A stretch of 64,000 bases of DNA, from contig OZ023266.1 of NCBI GenBank assembly GCA_964006375.1, positions 64,401,446 through 64,465,445 on the forward strand, given 5' to 3'. The notes beneath the pieces were generated by a model, which saw only the letters and a list, made by a program, of their open reading frames with translations, ran no database searches and was not told the DNA's origin. Below, one piece after another: positions 48,843-60,409 of this stretch (position 1 is the first letter of the stretch; the number at the start of each line of letters is the position of its first letter). The DNA is from Tillus elongatus (lineage: Eukaryota; Arthropoda; Insecta; Coleoptera; Cleridae). Made by a program: the position numbers and the translations under genes.

Positions 48843-49345
48843 CACGCTTTTGGGGTTCGTTCGGATAGACCATTTTTTATATCTCCTAGTGACACAACAT
48901 CATCGTGATACCCAGCTGGAGTGGTGTAACGGCAGATCAAATTGGAATGGTGAATGGGATCGTGTTGTCTTCTCTGACGAGTCTCGTTTCTGCATTTGTA
49001 TCCAGGATTGTCAGTAAGACAATTATATGGAGAACGCAGAAATGTAGGAAATGTAGATTTTGCTGTGGATCTTACACGTGGATGATGGTATGGAGTGCAA
49101 CAACTGACGGTGGCAGGTCTCCTCTAGTTTTTATTGACAGAAATTTGAATGCAAATGATTACATGCACAACGTACTGCAGCCTGTTGAACTGTCATAGCT
49201 ACGAGGGTTAATTAAACCTCTTTTCCAGAAAGACAGCGCACGTCCTCATACAGCAAGGGTTACTACAAGGTTGTTAAAAGAAAATAACTTTACCCTGATT
49301 CCATGGCCTTTTTGTCCCCAGACTTGTCGCCAATAGAAAATGTTA
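48843..49345 (+). pseudogene. Tc1-like transposase remnant, right piece
   Basis: In shifting frames: LEWCNGRSNWNGEWDRVVFSD with the first catalytic Asp in VVFSDESRF, then RSPLVFIDRNLNANDYMHN, LRGLIKPLF, KDSARPHTAR with the second Asp, and FTLIPWPFCPQ. A TAG at 49196 and several shifts break it. Same family as 1359-2230. Confidence 0.75.
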
Positions 49346-49910
49346 ACACAAACATACAGACCGACATACAAAAAAATCGTTCCAGAATCAAGTTTTCTAT
49401 ATATTTTGAGACTTTTTCCGCCGTTTGAGCAAAAAAAAAATTAAATTTCTGTCACGGATATTACACTCACCCCTGATTTAATTTCAGTACAGAATATCAG
49501 ATGTTTGATGAAATTAAAAGTTTTCTAATAAAGAAACCCTAAAACGTATTATTACTCGAGTTTTAACGAAAAAAATTGGAGCGATTTTAGTGAAAAACAA
49601 TCTCAATCTCAACCGTTCGTTTGTCGGGTGCTAACTCTATACCAAATTTGAAGGCGATATCTCAATTCGTTCTAAAATTATCTTGGCTACTAACAGACAG
49701 ACATACAGACCTACAGACAAAAAAATCGTTCCCAAATCATGTTTTCTATATGTCTTGACACTTCTTACGACGTTTAAGCGAAAAAAAATTTTGTCACCGA
49801 TGCCATACTTCCGTCTCGATACGTAGTGACGATGTGGAAGTGAAATTAGTATGTTGCAGAAAAAAAGTAAACATGGGATATGTGTGGTCACAGTTAGTAG
49901 AGAAGTAAAT
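49346..49910. repeat. Dispersed repeat, copy 1 of a family also at 54.2 and 54.7 kb
   Basis: Shares AGATATCTCAATTCGTTCTA-like text, GGTGCTAACTCTATACC, and runs of CAGACAGACATACAG with the inverted copies at 54160-55080. Confidence 0.65.
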
Positions 49911-49960
49911 ATGCAATTAGCTTAAAAAAACAGATGCTCATATTATAAGAGGTTACTTAC

Positions 49961-50270
49961 CACTACACTGGTAAACTTTTGAACTAAGCAAAAGCACTAG
50001 AAGTACACAACAGAATAGTCCAAGGGCTAAAACAGTGGCCAACAGGCATTTTTCCTTTGCAGGCTTACTCCTTGGTACAACCATAGTCTTAGTGCCTGTT
50101 CCAGACACTTGCACAACCGTAGGCACTGCCGTACTGCCCAAGAGTGACTCTTCTGGACCGCTTTTTGCTTTCAGATAACCGTTATTGGCATCTGAGCATT
50201 TCCAAATAGCTGCGTCAGTCTCCGTCATTTGGTTATTTGGACCATTACAATTCGCTTTTGACAATTTCAT
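49961..50270 (-). CDS. First coding exon of a single-pass membrane protein, likely host gene
   Basis: From ATG at 50270, 103 codons plus one base, ending at a strong donor (exon AGTG, then GTAAGT at 49960-49955). About 75 polar residues come first (Gly, Ser, Thr, Val rich), then a basic stretch (VPRSKPAKEK) followed by a single hydrophobic segment CLLATVLALGLFCCVLLVLL. Basic residues before the segment suggest a type II signal anchor with the catalytic or binding part outside, encoded by exons beyond this window's reach on the minus strand. Such N-termini occur in M13 and M1 ectopeptidases, but nothing here proves that. It is free of repeats and stops, unlike everything around it. Confidence 0.65.
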
Positions 50271-51119
50271 TTACTATAAATAATTCAAACTACTTGTTGC
50301 ACCATTTTATTATCATTCAAGTGTGTTTAATAATTATACTCACTCGTTACTTGCTTTATTACTCGTCGCTTTGCACAATTTATCGTAATTGTTTGTTTTT
50401 ATTTGTTTAAAGTAGATTTATTGTAAATTAGTTGGTTAGAGAGCTGAAGATTAACTTGTTCATATTAAGTTTTCATATATTACGTAAATTACCTGTTATT
50501 TTTGCGTTTAATAATAATTATATTTTAAATTATTAATGTATTCAATTTTAGTTGTAGTTTCTATTATGTTCTTCCAATATTTGTTCTTGTATTCTCTTAA
50601 AATAATTCTAATAACTGTAATATTACGTAAGCATTTATCTATTATATTAATTGTTACAGAAAAATATACTTATTTTATAATCACATAATTTGAGTAGATT
50701 TAAGGTTTATATTTTGATATTGTGGTTTCCTTGATTTGTATAATCTGATATATGGCTATTGCAACTGCAATTTAAGTAGGACTAGCGTTATAATTTTATC
50801 TTCATTGACTGGAACGCAGTGGCGTTTGAAAGACATCGTCGAATCTGTAACAAAGAAGTTAATTATAGCAAATTACATTTAAATTTAGTACTAAGAAGTA
50901 GTAGCGAAAGGTTTATTGATTCTCTTTGTATTTCATTCTTTGCAACGAAGTAATTGAAAACAATGCTTTTGTCAAATTACATCTATAACTTATAATTTAT
51001 TATAAATTCTTTCTAGTGTTATATTATGAAGAATGCAAACTAAACGGCTTCAAATAAAGACTGCTGTTAGTAACTTTTCATTTAAAAAAATAACGTATAG
51101 AAATGACAAAACGCTCAAA
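50271..51119. other. Upstream region of the membrane-protein exon, no repeat recognised
   Basis: About 850 bp without transposon sequence. On the minus strand it may hold an untranslated first exon and intron: a GTGAGT lies near 50345 and TTTATAG directly before the ATG. It could include the promoter. Confidence 0.4.
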
Positions 51120-51451
51120 ATTTGAAATAAAATTTCTGAACGCAGCATATGCGTTATGGTAGCAAATTTTCAATAAATGCTTCAAATTTGTATAACTCAA
51201 TTTTCTATAAACCTAAAAAGTAGAATTTGGGTATATAGTATGGTATTTACGGGGGCAAAATATCGACCAAATTTCATCAAATAACTTTGCTAAATATAGC
51301 AAAGTTATTTGATTTAACTGCGGCCACACGGGGACCGCCATCAGTCGCATCGGGCGAATATTTTTTTTTTTGATTTATTTCTTCTGCATTAAACGTCTCG
51401 CACCCGTCGCAACTTTCACATGTCGGAGACAAGGAGACCGTACAGAGTAGT

Positions 51452-51541
51452 TTACTTTTTCTTGGGTGAAGCCGCCGCCTTCTTCTTGGCCGTCTTCGGT
51501 TTGGGTGCCTTCGGTTTCTTTGTGGGGCCGGCTTTTGCTTT
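51452..51541 (-). pseudogene. Histone H1 C-terminal fragment
   Basis: The minus strand encodes 29 residues of Lys/Ala/Pro-rich H1 tail, ending in AKKKAAASPKKK and TAA, in GC-rich codons unlike the surroundings. About 90 bp of likely 3' untranslated sequence follows, ending in AAATAAATC and an A run of eleven, which would fit a polyadenylated copy. The globular domain is absent. A GC-rich 50 bp of unknown origin (CGATGCGACTGATGGCGG) lies beyond the A run. Confidence 0.8.
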
Positions 51542-51716
51542 TTTTCTCAAAATATTGAGATACAATTTTTCTTTGGGAAAAATCTAATTTCTTTAGAAAA
51601 ACTGGTCGAATTGGGTTGTCTAACGAACTCATCTAAGCTATTAATAAAAGAAAGGTACTTGCCGAGTTTCATCAAAATCGGATAATTACATTTTGAGTTA
51701 TCGGTTGGACGAACAC

Positions 51717-51772
51717 AAACATACACACTCGCACACAAACGCACACACACACACGCGCACACACACGCGCAG
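51717..51772. repeat. (AC)n-rich tract
   Basis: CACACACACACGCGC-type dinucleotide run at the place where the other family members have (TA)n. Confidence 0.9.
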
Positions 51773-52001
51773 ATATTAAATATAAAAATTAACACGGACT
51801 TTAGTTTCGGATTCTAGGGGCCCAAATTCGCGCTCCTTTGAAAACATTCTTGCAAAGTCGTACCATCGATACCTCTATATTAGCTCTATACCTCTTTTAA
51901 TAAAAATTCTCTAGAAAGTCTTAATATTTGAATAAGCACTGTTTAATGGCTCTCGAACCCACATTAAAAATGTTATATGTGAATATAATAAATACACACA
52001 C

Positions 52002-52004
<3 letters not shown>

Positions 52005-52092
<88 letters not shown>
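52005..52092. repeat. (TA)n microsatellite
   Basis: Preceded by a short (CA)n. The sequence on the right (TCCTTGAAAATGACTCC) is not a TA-hub arm. Confidence 0.97.
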
Positions 52093-52094
<2 letters not shown>

Positions 52095-52239
52095 TTGAAA
52101 ATGACTCCAAAAAAGAAGTCGAAACTGCGCCCAGAATTTGGTGAAATTCGACGTTTCGGCTCCCTTTTTGGAGTAATGTTCAAGGAAATGTAAAAGTAAG
52201 GAGCTCTAAGGCCTCAATATGCCTACTCTTGACGCGGTC

Positions 52240-53400
52240 AATGGGGATAGGAGGAGATTGTAAAAATACAATTGTATTTATTCAACATAATCTCCTCCAA
52301 GAGATACGCATTTAGCAAAAAAGCAATTTAAAAAAATTTTGGTCTTTTGGTCTTTGAACCATTCCTCAGCGGCACATATCTTTCTGGAAAATCCTTTAGC
52401 TTTAAAATTATTTTTGAGCTTTACGAATAAGTAATAACCTGATGGTGCTAAATCCGCTAAAAGAGCAGGTGGGCAACCTAAATTTTGAAGTTTGACACTT
52501 ACTTTTGCTAGACCTTCTACCAGTGTTATTTACTCGCATGGTAGACCTACCAGAAACATAGTTTCTGACAACCAATTTTTACATTCTAGGTCTAAAACCC
52601 TAAAGATGGCTAAATAATGGGCCGAAACGCATAGAGTTAAGAATAAAACAACTGCCTGGTAGTGAAAGCCTTTTAATTATTCCTTGATCATGTCAAACCC
52701 AGACGTTATGACGTCCAGTAATAATATAACCTAATAACTACCAGTTTTTTTAATTGTTTGCAGTGCAATCACGAACTTGTTCACAGAGGCGTTTTCTTGC
52801 AAAAAGGTCAATATTTTAGCTAGTTTTCCTAAACGTTTTCCACAACTTTCTCGCTTAGATTAGTTATCCACTCAATATAGTCTGCTTCTGAGGTAGTTCT
52901 AGCAGGAGTATCCGAACTCTTTCCTAGAAAACTGAAGTAAGAACCTTGCCAGTTGATCTTTGAACATGAAATTTTTTGGGTCGTAGAGGACCGGTATGCT
53001 TTTACTTTTTCGATTGATCTTAGTCTCTGCATCAGAGTGATAACAACATGTTTCATCAGTGAGGACAAGACGATCCAAAAAGCTTGAGAAATTTCCTCCA
53101 AAACGGTGGCACATTTTCTTCGACTTTGTCAAACGAGTGCACTTCTGATCAGTGTTAAGTCAATTCAGACTTCTGAGCGTTTTCTTATTCCCAAATCGTG
53201 ACGACCAACGTAACAAACATATACCTTCGTATGGAATATGCAATGTTTCTGTTATATGTTTTAGGCTAATTGGCCGATATTTTAAGATTATTCCGTCTAC
53301 AAAATTAATGTTTTCTTGAGTGGTCACAGAGACTGGTCTTCCAAGGCACTGCTTATTATTTACATTTGATCGTGCTTTTATATTCCGCAACTATAGTAGC
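52240..53400 (-). pseudogene. Mariner transposase remnant (classical mariner type), interrupted
   Basis: On the minus strand: an HTH-linker block TTQENINFVDGIILKYRPIS, then FLDRLVLTDETCCYH with the first catalytic Asp and HSDAETKINRKSKSIP. The outer part is interrupted at 52526-52725 and resumes as LGCPPALLADLAPSGYYLF, where the usual APSDY has Gly for the third Asp. The final part is KAKGFSRKICAAEEWF. Several frameshifts; dead. Confidence 0.78.
52526..52725. mobile_element. Insertion inside the mariner, possible Penelope-like fragment
   Basis: About 200 bp absent from the mariner reading. It contains CTAAAGATGGCTAAATAATG then GGGCCGAAACGC, which resembles the CTGAAGATGGCC...GGCCGAAACG block around hammerhead ribozymes of Penelope-like elements. 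Weak, based on that block only. Confidence 0.4.
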
Positions 53401-53740
53401 AAAAATTTATTTGCCCGATAACTTGTTTAAAAATACATGCTTGATAAATGGCTGAAACTCCTTGTTTTATCTAAATTTAGCTTTTTCTCAGGCATGCCGT
53501 TTTCCCAATTTAAGATGCCGCACCACACACTTGTGTTTTGCAGAGTACTACCACCGGCTGCCTGTGACCCGATAAGGATTTTCAATAGACCATTGTCAGG
53601 TATTCTGAGAATATACTGTATCACTTAGGATAACACTAGCTTGGTTGGGAAATAAAGATATTTAGAAAAATTGAATAACTCAAATACTCTCTTGGCACCA
53701 AAGAGATTGTTCCAACCCCCTTTTTTAATGACTGTAAAGT
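53401..53740. other. unassigned stretch
   Basis: Short open frames on both strands (63-65 codons) without recognisable motifs. Confidence 0.4.
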
Positions 53741-54159
53741 TTCCTCTAATTTTGATTTGAAAGTATTAGAGTCACTAGAATGACACTTTACATGTACCTA
53801 GAAATGGTGTAAGTAAACCTCTATGGTGCATTTTCAGTAATTTGGTACACAATATTTGGAGTTTTTCCCAAATTAAAAATAAACTTTGAAGACGTGAATT
53901 GAAATACATTAGGTGGTTAAAGTCCAATGCCTGAGAAAGACAGAATAGTCGGGTACCATGCGAGATTGATACGTACGACGGACACAGATCATAATTCAAC
54001 GGTAATCAAACAATGCAAATAACACCCGAGAGAACTCGGCCACTAACATCCCAAAAACTGATTGAATCGTTTGTCAACAATTACGGCGTTAGTATGACAG
54101 ATGACATGATAATAAAAACTTGCGAAGTTACTATTACTTCCACATAGTCAATACGTGTG

Positions 54160-55080
54160 GAACCATGGCATCGGCGATAAAAATTTCAAAAAAAAATTTT
54201 CGCTTAAAGATCGTAAAAATTGTCAAAACATGTAGAAAACATGATTTGGGAACGAATTTTTTTTTCTGTCGGTCTATCGGTCTGTCGGTATCTCGGTCTG
54301 TCGGTCTGACGGTCTGTCGGTCTGTCGGTCCGTCGGTCTATAGGTCTGTATTGTTTGTAGCCACGATAACTTTAGAACGGATTGAGATATCGTCTTCAAA
54401 TTTTGCATGCAGTTAGCACCCGACAAACGAACAATTCTGATTGTTTTTGGGTAAAATCGCTCTAAGGTATAGGGGATTAATGGGGGGTGATTTGGTGAGA
54501 ATCCACATTTTTACATTAAAACTTGAGTAGTATAACGTTTAAGGGTTTGTTTATTAGAAAACTTTCAATTTCATCAAGCATTTGGTATTCTGTACTGAAA
54601 CTAAATTAGGGGTTGAATGTGTGGGAATGGAATATCAATGACAGAAATTTAGATTTTTTTTGGTGCTAAAACGGCGTAGAAAGTCTCGAAACGTATAGAC
54701 AACGATATGGTATTCTGTGCTATAATTAAATTAGGGGTTGAATGTGTGGTGGTCGAGGTGGTGGAATCTGTGATAGAAATTTCGAATTTTCAAAATATAT
54801 AGAAAACTTGATTTTGTAACGATTTTTCTTTATCTTCTGCTTGTTCTGCTGGTTGGTCGATCTGTCGGCCTGTACGTCTGTCTGTTAGTAGGCGCAATAA
54901 CGTTCGAACGAATTAAGATATCATCTTTAAATTTGATATCCGGTTAGCACCCGATAAAGGAACGCTTTGAATTATTTCTGGGTAAGATCGCTTCAGTGGG
55001 TAGGGAATTAATAAGGGGTGATTTGGTGAAAACTGAAATTTTTTCGTTAAAACTCGAATAACATAACGTTTCAGAGGTTT
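54160..55080. repeat. Two tandem copies of a dispersed repeat
   Basis: Both units carry GTTAGCACCCGA, AATTAGGGGTTGAATGTGTG and GGGTGATTTGGTGA. A third, inverted copy is at 49346-49910. Confidence 0.7.
54268..54350. repeat. Minisatellite with 8-bp unit TCGGTCTG
   Basis: About ten imperfect units in a row; the same place in the sister copy (54850-54890) has only a few. Confidence 0.9.
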
Positions 55081-56195
55081 ATGGGTACACGAATACGAAT
55101 ATTTTCTTTGTGGTCAAGTCATGGACCTCAAATTCATTTATTAAAAATGTCTTTCTTAGAAGAGTAGATTATCACAGCCACTTGGAAGTTATAATTCAAT
55201 TTACAGCACTATTTTTAAAGTGGAGTATCAATAAATTTTTATAATACACTAGATTTGTAGCTTGAAGAACGGCCTCAAGTGAAGTTTAAAACAGTAAATA
55301 AATTATATATGTAGTGGAAAAATCCAGGATAAGGGAAATGAAGTAAAATATTTTTAAGGAACTATCACCTTTAGAAAGAACATACAACGTTTTTTCCAAA
55401 CCATAATTTGTAAATTTTTTGTCAGAAAATTGGTTCCAAAACATTCGTGTCCTAGAAGAATAGATATCTGAAAAAAGTTACCTAAATTTCAGATCTTTTG
55501 GATTCTATATAAAAACGTAGTTCAAACTGAAAATACAAAATATGACACTCCTTAACAATTTCTTCAAAATAGCTGCTTAAAGTAGCGACTACTGCCCCAA
55601 TTATTTGAGATGACGCACTAAAAATGGAATCTTTGCAAATACAATTACTTTATGTATTTCATTCATAAGTATGTGTCTCATTATAAGAATATGAGAAGCT
55701 ACGAAAGGATGAAATAAATATTGTAAACAAAATCAGCAGACGTCTCTATGGAAATAATTTGAAAGCAGTTTATTTGTGTTTCAGCTCCCGACGAACTAAC
55801 AACTCACAATGCTATTAATTGTGTAATTAGCTGTTTTTTTTTTCTTCCTTTCGTCTTCCTCGTCCGCGTCTTTGCCGCCCCGATAGCCTTTGGCTTATTG
55901 TGCATGCCCTTGGTGGTTTTTACTCCACCCATTCCAAAATCACTCTGCCTTGAACTAGTCTGCACAGCACTTGGTAAGGTAAAGTTTTATATTGCTCTGT
56001 CTCCGGTTTAGGCTATCTGTAAGTTAGTTGTCTTTTGCGGTCCATAGCTTTACACTCGCACAATATAAGCTGGGCTGATTCCTCCCCCTCGCTGCGGAGT
56101 CTGCATGCCAGGCCCCTATCGAACCGCCCAATTTTATGCATGTGCTTCTTGACAGTCAAAGTCCTGTTATGTTCCTGAGCTGTCCTCTGCTAAGA

Positions 56196-57060
56196 TTAAG
56201 CTCTCTTTGAACTGGGTTCCTCAATTATTGACTTCCCATGTCTGAGCCCTGGACAGTCTGTCCAGTACAGTTTATGTTCGTTTCTGACCAGGGACTTAAT
56301 GGATCCCCTGGCAGTACTCTTCGTCACGTCCAGGACCGGTTGTGGTCTCATAAATGGTTCTGCTGATCCCCTCTTCGCGAGACTGTCACCTTCTTCATTG
56401 CCTTTGACCCCCGAGTGACCCGGCACCCAGACGAAGGTGACCTCATTCTGCCCAGCCAGATCGCTCGTCTCGTCTTGGCATTCACTTACCAGCCTGAAAT
56501 TTACCCATGGGCTGCTTAGGGCCTTAAATGCTGCCTGGCTGTCTGTGGCTATGAGGATCCGCTTCTTGGTGTAGCCTCTCCTCTTGTTCTCTCGCACGCA
56601 GTGCAAGATGGCGTACATTTTGGCCTGAGAGACCGTTGCATGAGCTCCGAGCGAAATTCTGTGACTTACTCTCGGCCCTTCCGAATAAACGCCTGCCCCC
56701 GTCCCACGCTCCCCAACAGGTCTGTCCGTGAACCAGACGAGCGCGTCCCGTGGTAGGTCCGGCGTCTCCCCCCAACATGCCTCACGGTCGAGGATTACCA
56801 CTGTAAACTTGTTTTCCCTGCAGATTCACGGGCTCGCGAATTCCGACCTCGTTTCAAGCTTGGGCTCCTTCACGATCTCCTTAATTTTGCTGCAGCCTGG
56901 GTTGATCTTCAGTCTATCATTGCAGGCTAGTCTGTATAGTCCTAGTCTGGCCTCCCCCATGATAACTAAGTATAGGGAGGCAGATGCAGCAACAGTTCCA
57001 TGGCGGCTGTTGGGGTTGAAGTCATGGCCACTGTGATGCCGAGGAAAGTCATCCTTTAGA
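56196..57060 (-). pseudogene. LINE ORF2 C-terminal part with RNase H (I-like)
   Basis: The minus strand gives, in shifting frames, LACNDRLKINPG from the region after reverse transcriptase, then an open 201-codon RNase H part (56801-56196). It has VWFTDRPVG (first Asp), SQAKMYAILHC where the catalytic Glu of QAEVYAI is Lys, IATDSQAAF (Asp) and VWVPGHSGVKGNEEGD. GC-rich compared with its surroundings. An RNase H of this kind marks I-like or R1-like LINEs. Dead by the Glu loss and frameshifts. Confidence 0.82.
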
Positions 57061-57224
57061 TCTTGCCTAGTTTCTGTTTGGCACTGGATTGTGTCAGCTT
57101 AGACCACCAGACACTGTGTTGTTTACTTACTTACATTTACTTTTAGGGTATAATATAAAACTTCCTGGGGCAGAAACTTACCGTCTGTATAAGTGCCACG
57201 TAAACAAAAAATTGATTAGCTAAC
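57061..57224. other. short unassigned stretch
   Basis: Nothing recognised between the LINE and the tRNA-like block. Confidence 0.4.
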
Positions 57225-57290
57225 ATACGTATTCAAAGTGCAATGCTCGCGTGATACGCGGGCGGCTCAGGTTTGATTCCTGCCCGATGA
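57225..57290 (+). other. tRNA-like fragment
   Basis: An anticodon arm CGCGTGATACGCG (loop GTGATAC, anticodon read as GAT) and a T arm CAGGTTTGATTCCTG pair well. The D arm and acceptor stem are not convincing. Counterpart of the block at 31385-31436. Confidence 0.5.
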
Positions 57291-58025
57291 ATGTAGAATT
57301 TTGTTGTGTTTCACCAACTTTAACATTTGATAGAAACAATAAAGTGTTCAGATTTCAAATTTTTGCGCTAAGAAATTTTTCTTTAAAACGTCTGGATAAC
57401 CTTGTCACCTTTGAGTCTAAAAATCCAGTGCCTGTCAGAATGATTAATTAATATATTGAAATACATAGTGATCTGAAAAAACAAACAATTCATATTTATA
57501 TATGTTCGTATTACCCCACTTAGTATTGTTCAGACAGATATATCTCGGAAATGTTTTTTTTAAAATCACAGAAAAATGTGCGAATTGCAACCTGCCGCAG
57601 CCATATACTGCCCTAAGAAGAGTCTAAAATTATAATTTTCAGCAGACATTTTTTTATTGTTGATATTAGTAGATTTTTATTAAGAAAATTCGCTAATAGA
57701 GAATTTGTTTTGTTGTTGGAAATACCGGTTTGTTTAGGTTGACTAAAACGAGATCATCTAGGCGATTAAAAAGGAAAAAATACCTGCCACGTTTATAATT
57801 TGACAGATACATTGCTAATTTTAAATATTATTTAAGTGCTTTTCTGGAAAGCGTTTGTAATCAATTTTGTAACATGATTTTGTTTTAGAGACTTGCAATA
57901 CATACACATACCAAATTTTAATTTTCTAGCTTGATAGAAAATTGAGTTTGGGCATTTAAAGACTTTTCCCGAAAAGAGCTAGAACACAAGATTAAAATAT
58001 TTTTCTTCTTCTGCAATTGCTCATC
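57291..58025. repeat. Continuation of the segment shared with 31.4-32.0 kb
   Basis: Shares GTCACCTTTGAGTCTAAAA, GGTTGACTAAAACGAGATCAT and TTATAATTTGACAGATACAT with 31540-31680. A TA-hub end hairpin (TTAGTAGATTTTTATTAAG) lies at 57666. Confidence 0.65.
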
Positions 58026-58029
58026 CATT

Positions 58030-58680
58030 AATGGATATTCGCGATCACATGTGCCTATTCTTTCTTATTTCTGATGGTGCTGAATAGGTCTCCTACAGTT
58101 TTTAGTCCTGTCCATTGTCTCACGTTTCTGAACCATGACATCCTCTTCCTGCCGACTCCTCTCTTCCCCTCGATCTTTCCTTCGATTATTAATTGTAGGA
58201 ATTGGTATCTTTCATTCCGTATTACGTGGCCCAGATATTCTGTTTTTCTGCACTTGATGGTGTTCAACAGTTCGCGTTCTCTTTTAACCGTTCTTAGGAT
58301 CTCGTCGTTTGTTTTTCTGGACGTCCATGGGACTGTATACGCCTGTATGTCCACATTTCGAAGGCTTCAAGACTATTCATGGTATTCACTTTCAGCGTCC
58401 AGCCCTCCGCACCATACACACCACACCGACCACACGTATCATTTTACGAATCTAATTCTCAGGTTGAGGTCTAAATCAGTGTTGGTAAGAACTTTCCTGA
58501 ATTTCATAAATGTGTTTCGGGCCATTTCGCTTCGGCATTTGATTTCCGTTTCAGACGTCCAGTTTTCACACAGCCACGTGCCTAAATATTGAAATTTATA
58601 TACCCGTTCTACTGGGCATCTGTTGTGTGTTAGGCTTGCATTTTGATGTTCTTCCGGCTTGCGAGAAATATATTTTTATG
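58030..58680 (-). pseudogene. LINE 3' end, RTE-like
   Basis: The minus strand encodes TEYLGHVIRNERYQFLQLI, GKRGVGRKRMSWFRNVRQW and TGLKTVGDLFSTI (58354-58055), the conserved C-terminal tail of RTE-type LINEs. Upstream frames give EIKCRSEMARNTFMKFRKVL and DLDLNLRIRFVK. Broken by at least two shifts. Confidence 0.82.
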
Positions 58681-59246
58681 GTAATATAAATATCGATGGT
58701 AGCGCTTTCGAAACACTTTTTAAAATGGACGCGTCTTGGGGCCTCTATTAATTTGAGTAATATGTAGTACTAATACTTTACAATTCTTATAAATATTGAC
58801 TACTATAACGCGCTTGCTGTGTCCCGAATTTTCAATAGAGTTAGACGTATTTTGTTTAAGATATTTAATTTGAAAGAAGAATTTTCAAGAAAGGGAAATC
58901 TATTAAATCAACTTTCCCGTTTCAAAGAAGGTACTTATGTTTGTTTATCTGCTTTTTTTCTTATAATGCTTCAAAAAAGTCAAGTGTAAAGTTGTCATTA
59001 CAAAATCGTAGTGGACTTATGCGGTTATTTACTGTGTGTCTATCTTAAGTATCGATAATAGGTTTTGCAAACGTAGGTTTGGCAGCGTGGTTATTTCTAA
59101 GTGCAGAAATATATTCCTCGTATCTGATATTAATATTTCTAGAAGTTTGGCCGATATAAATTGCATTACAATATGAAAACGCTTTTGGCAAGAAACTAGA
59201 TCATGTATAACTCTTTTGCTCGGGCAAATACAGTATATACTATTAC
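58681..59246. other. unassigned AT-rich stretch with a TA-hub end fragment
   Basis: ACTATAACGCGCTTGCTG at 58802 is the family's end block. Nothing else was recognised. Confidence 0.5.
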
Positions 59247-59720
59247 AAACTAAACAAAGGCGGCTCCTCAATAAATGCGCCCGTGCTGGGGCAATGCCGC
59301 CTGCCGTGGGAAAAATAATATTTTTGCTATGCTATATTTTAATAAATTTTTATTTACTTTTTTACCTCCTGCATTCAACAAACAAAATTAGTTAATCGAG
59401 GATCGCAGAGAGTCGGCAGCCATTAATAGAGAAGCAGAATAAGTATAGTATAGTGTTATATCCATATTTGTGTGTATTTTTTTGCGCTCTCACGTAATGC
59501 GATACTTGGATGCGAAATCATCGCCTTCTTCCTCGAAAACGACTGAATAAGCAATCTGGTGGTGCGCTATACAATTACACACTCGCAGTTTGCAGTGGAC
59601 TTTTGGTAGAGGCAGAGCGTGTGTACCTAGTAATTTTCGTGCAGTGCTCGCGTCGTATTGATTTTTAATTAGATCATTTCGTTGTTTACATGTTCTAAGA
59701 ACACAATAATTATTATTATA

Positions 59721-59990
59721 ATGGCTACTGCTTCGGGTTGCTTAATAAGTGGACAAAATAATTGTGATACTGTGATTAATTCAGTGGATAATATTCTAAA
59801 GGTTAACTGTTCACTTAAATTCTAAGGTAAAGTTTAAAAGGTTAGGACGATCCACACCAGATTTAAAGTTAAGCCAAAGTTATATGAAAAAAAAGAAGGC
59901 AGGTCTTTTACTCGACATTTTGCTAGAAGTATATATAATCGCAACGAATGGATATGTGGATGCAATGTAAGGAATGCTTTTAGTGAAACC
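59721..59990 (+). pseudogene. hAT transposase N-terminal remnant with TTF zinc finger
   Basis: Starts MATASGCLISGQNNCDTVINS. After a frameshift and stop it gives RRSFTRHFARSIYNRNEWIC-like text and WICGCNVRNAF, the start of the TTF/ZMYM1-type zinc finger of this hAT group. Everything downstream is deleted. Confidence 0.75.
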
Positions 59991-60017
59991 TAGAACCCAT
60001 ATCTGAGGTCAGTTTCA

Positions 60018-60020
<3 letters not shown>

Positions 60021-60100
<80 letters not shown>
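60021..60100. repeat. (TA)n core, left of mariner B
   Basis: Preceded by TA-hub left-arm text GAGGTCAGTTTCAATT. Confidence 0.97.
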
Positions 60101-60103
<3 letters not shown>

Positions 60104-60409
60104 GGTCGCTGATAAGTCTGGAAACGGTCGATTATCCGGGAAAATATACAAGGTGTCGAAAAAAGTTTTATACAAAAGTTTTTGGGTTCTTCAATGTCTA
60201 CTAGGCGGTGATAATTTCATTTATACAGGGTTGGTCATACAGGCGTGGCACACCAATATTAATTTTTTTTTAATGGAACACCCTATATATTATTCGATAT
60301 TTCAATCCTTCTCTTAATTTTGAGCAACATTTATCAGAAGCATGATGTACATAAACTCAATCGTTTCCGGGTAAAAAAATAAATAAAAATAAACGCTATT
60401 GTTTTTAAA

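Larger units (their letters stand above)
51125..51920 (-). repeat. TA-hub copy carrying a histone H1 tail
   Basis: Right-arm end (GCGTTATGGTAGC) at 51147, the H1 insert at about 51300-51545, the rest of the right arm to 51715, an (AC)n tract in place of (TA)n, then the left arm (GGGGCCCAAATTCGCGCTCC) to about 51920. Confidence 0.8.
53740..55830. repeat. Diverged copy of the 30.4-31.0 kb segment, with inserted tandem repeat
   Basis: Colinear with 30380-31000 at its start (GTACACAATATTTGGAGTTT) and at its end (TTTGTAGCTTGAAGAACGGC). Between these lie two copies of another repeat (54160-54680 and 54690-55080). Confidence 0.65.
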
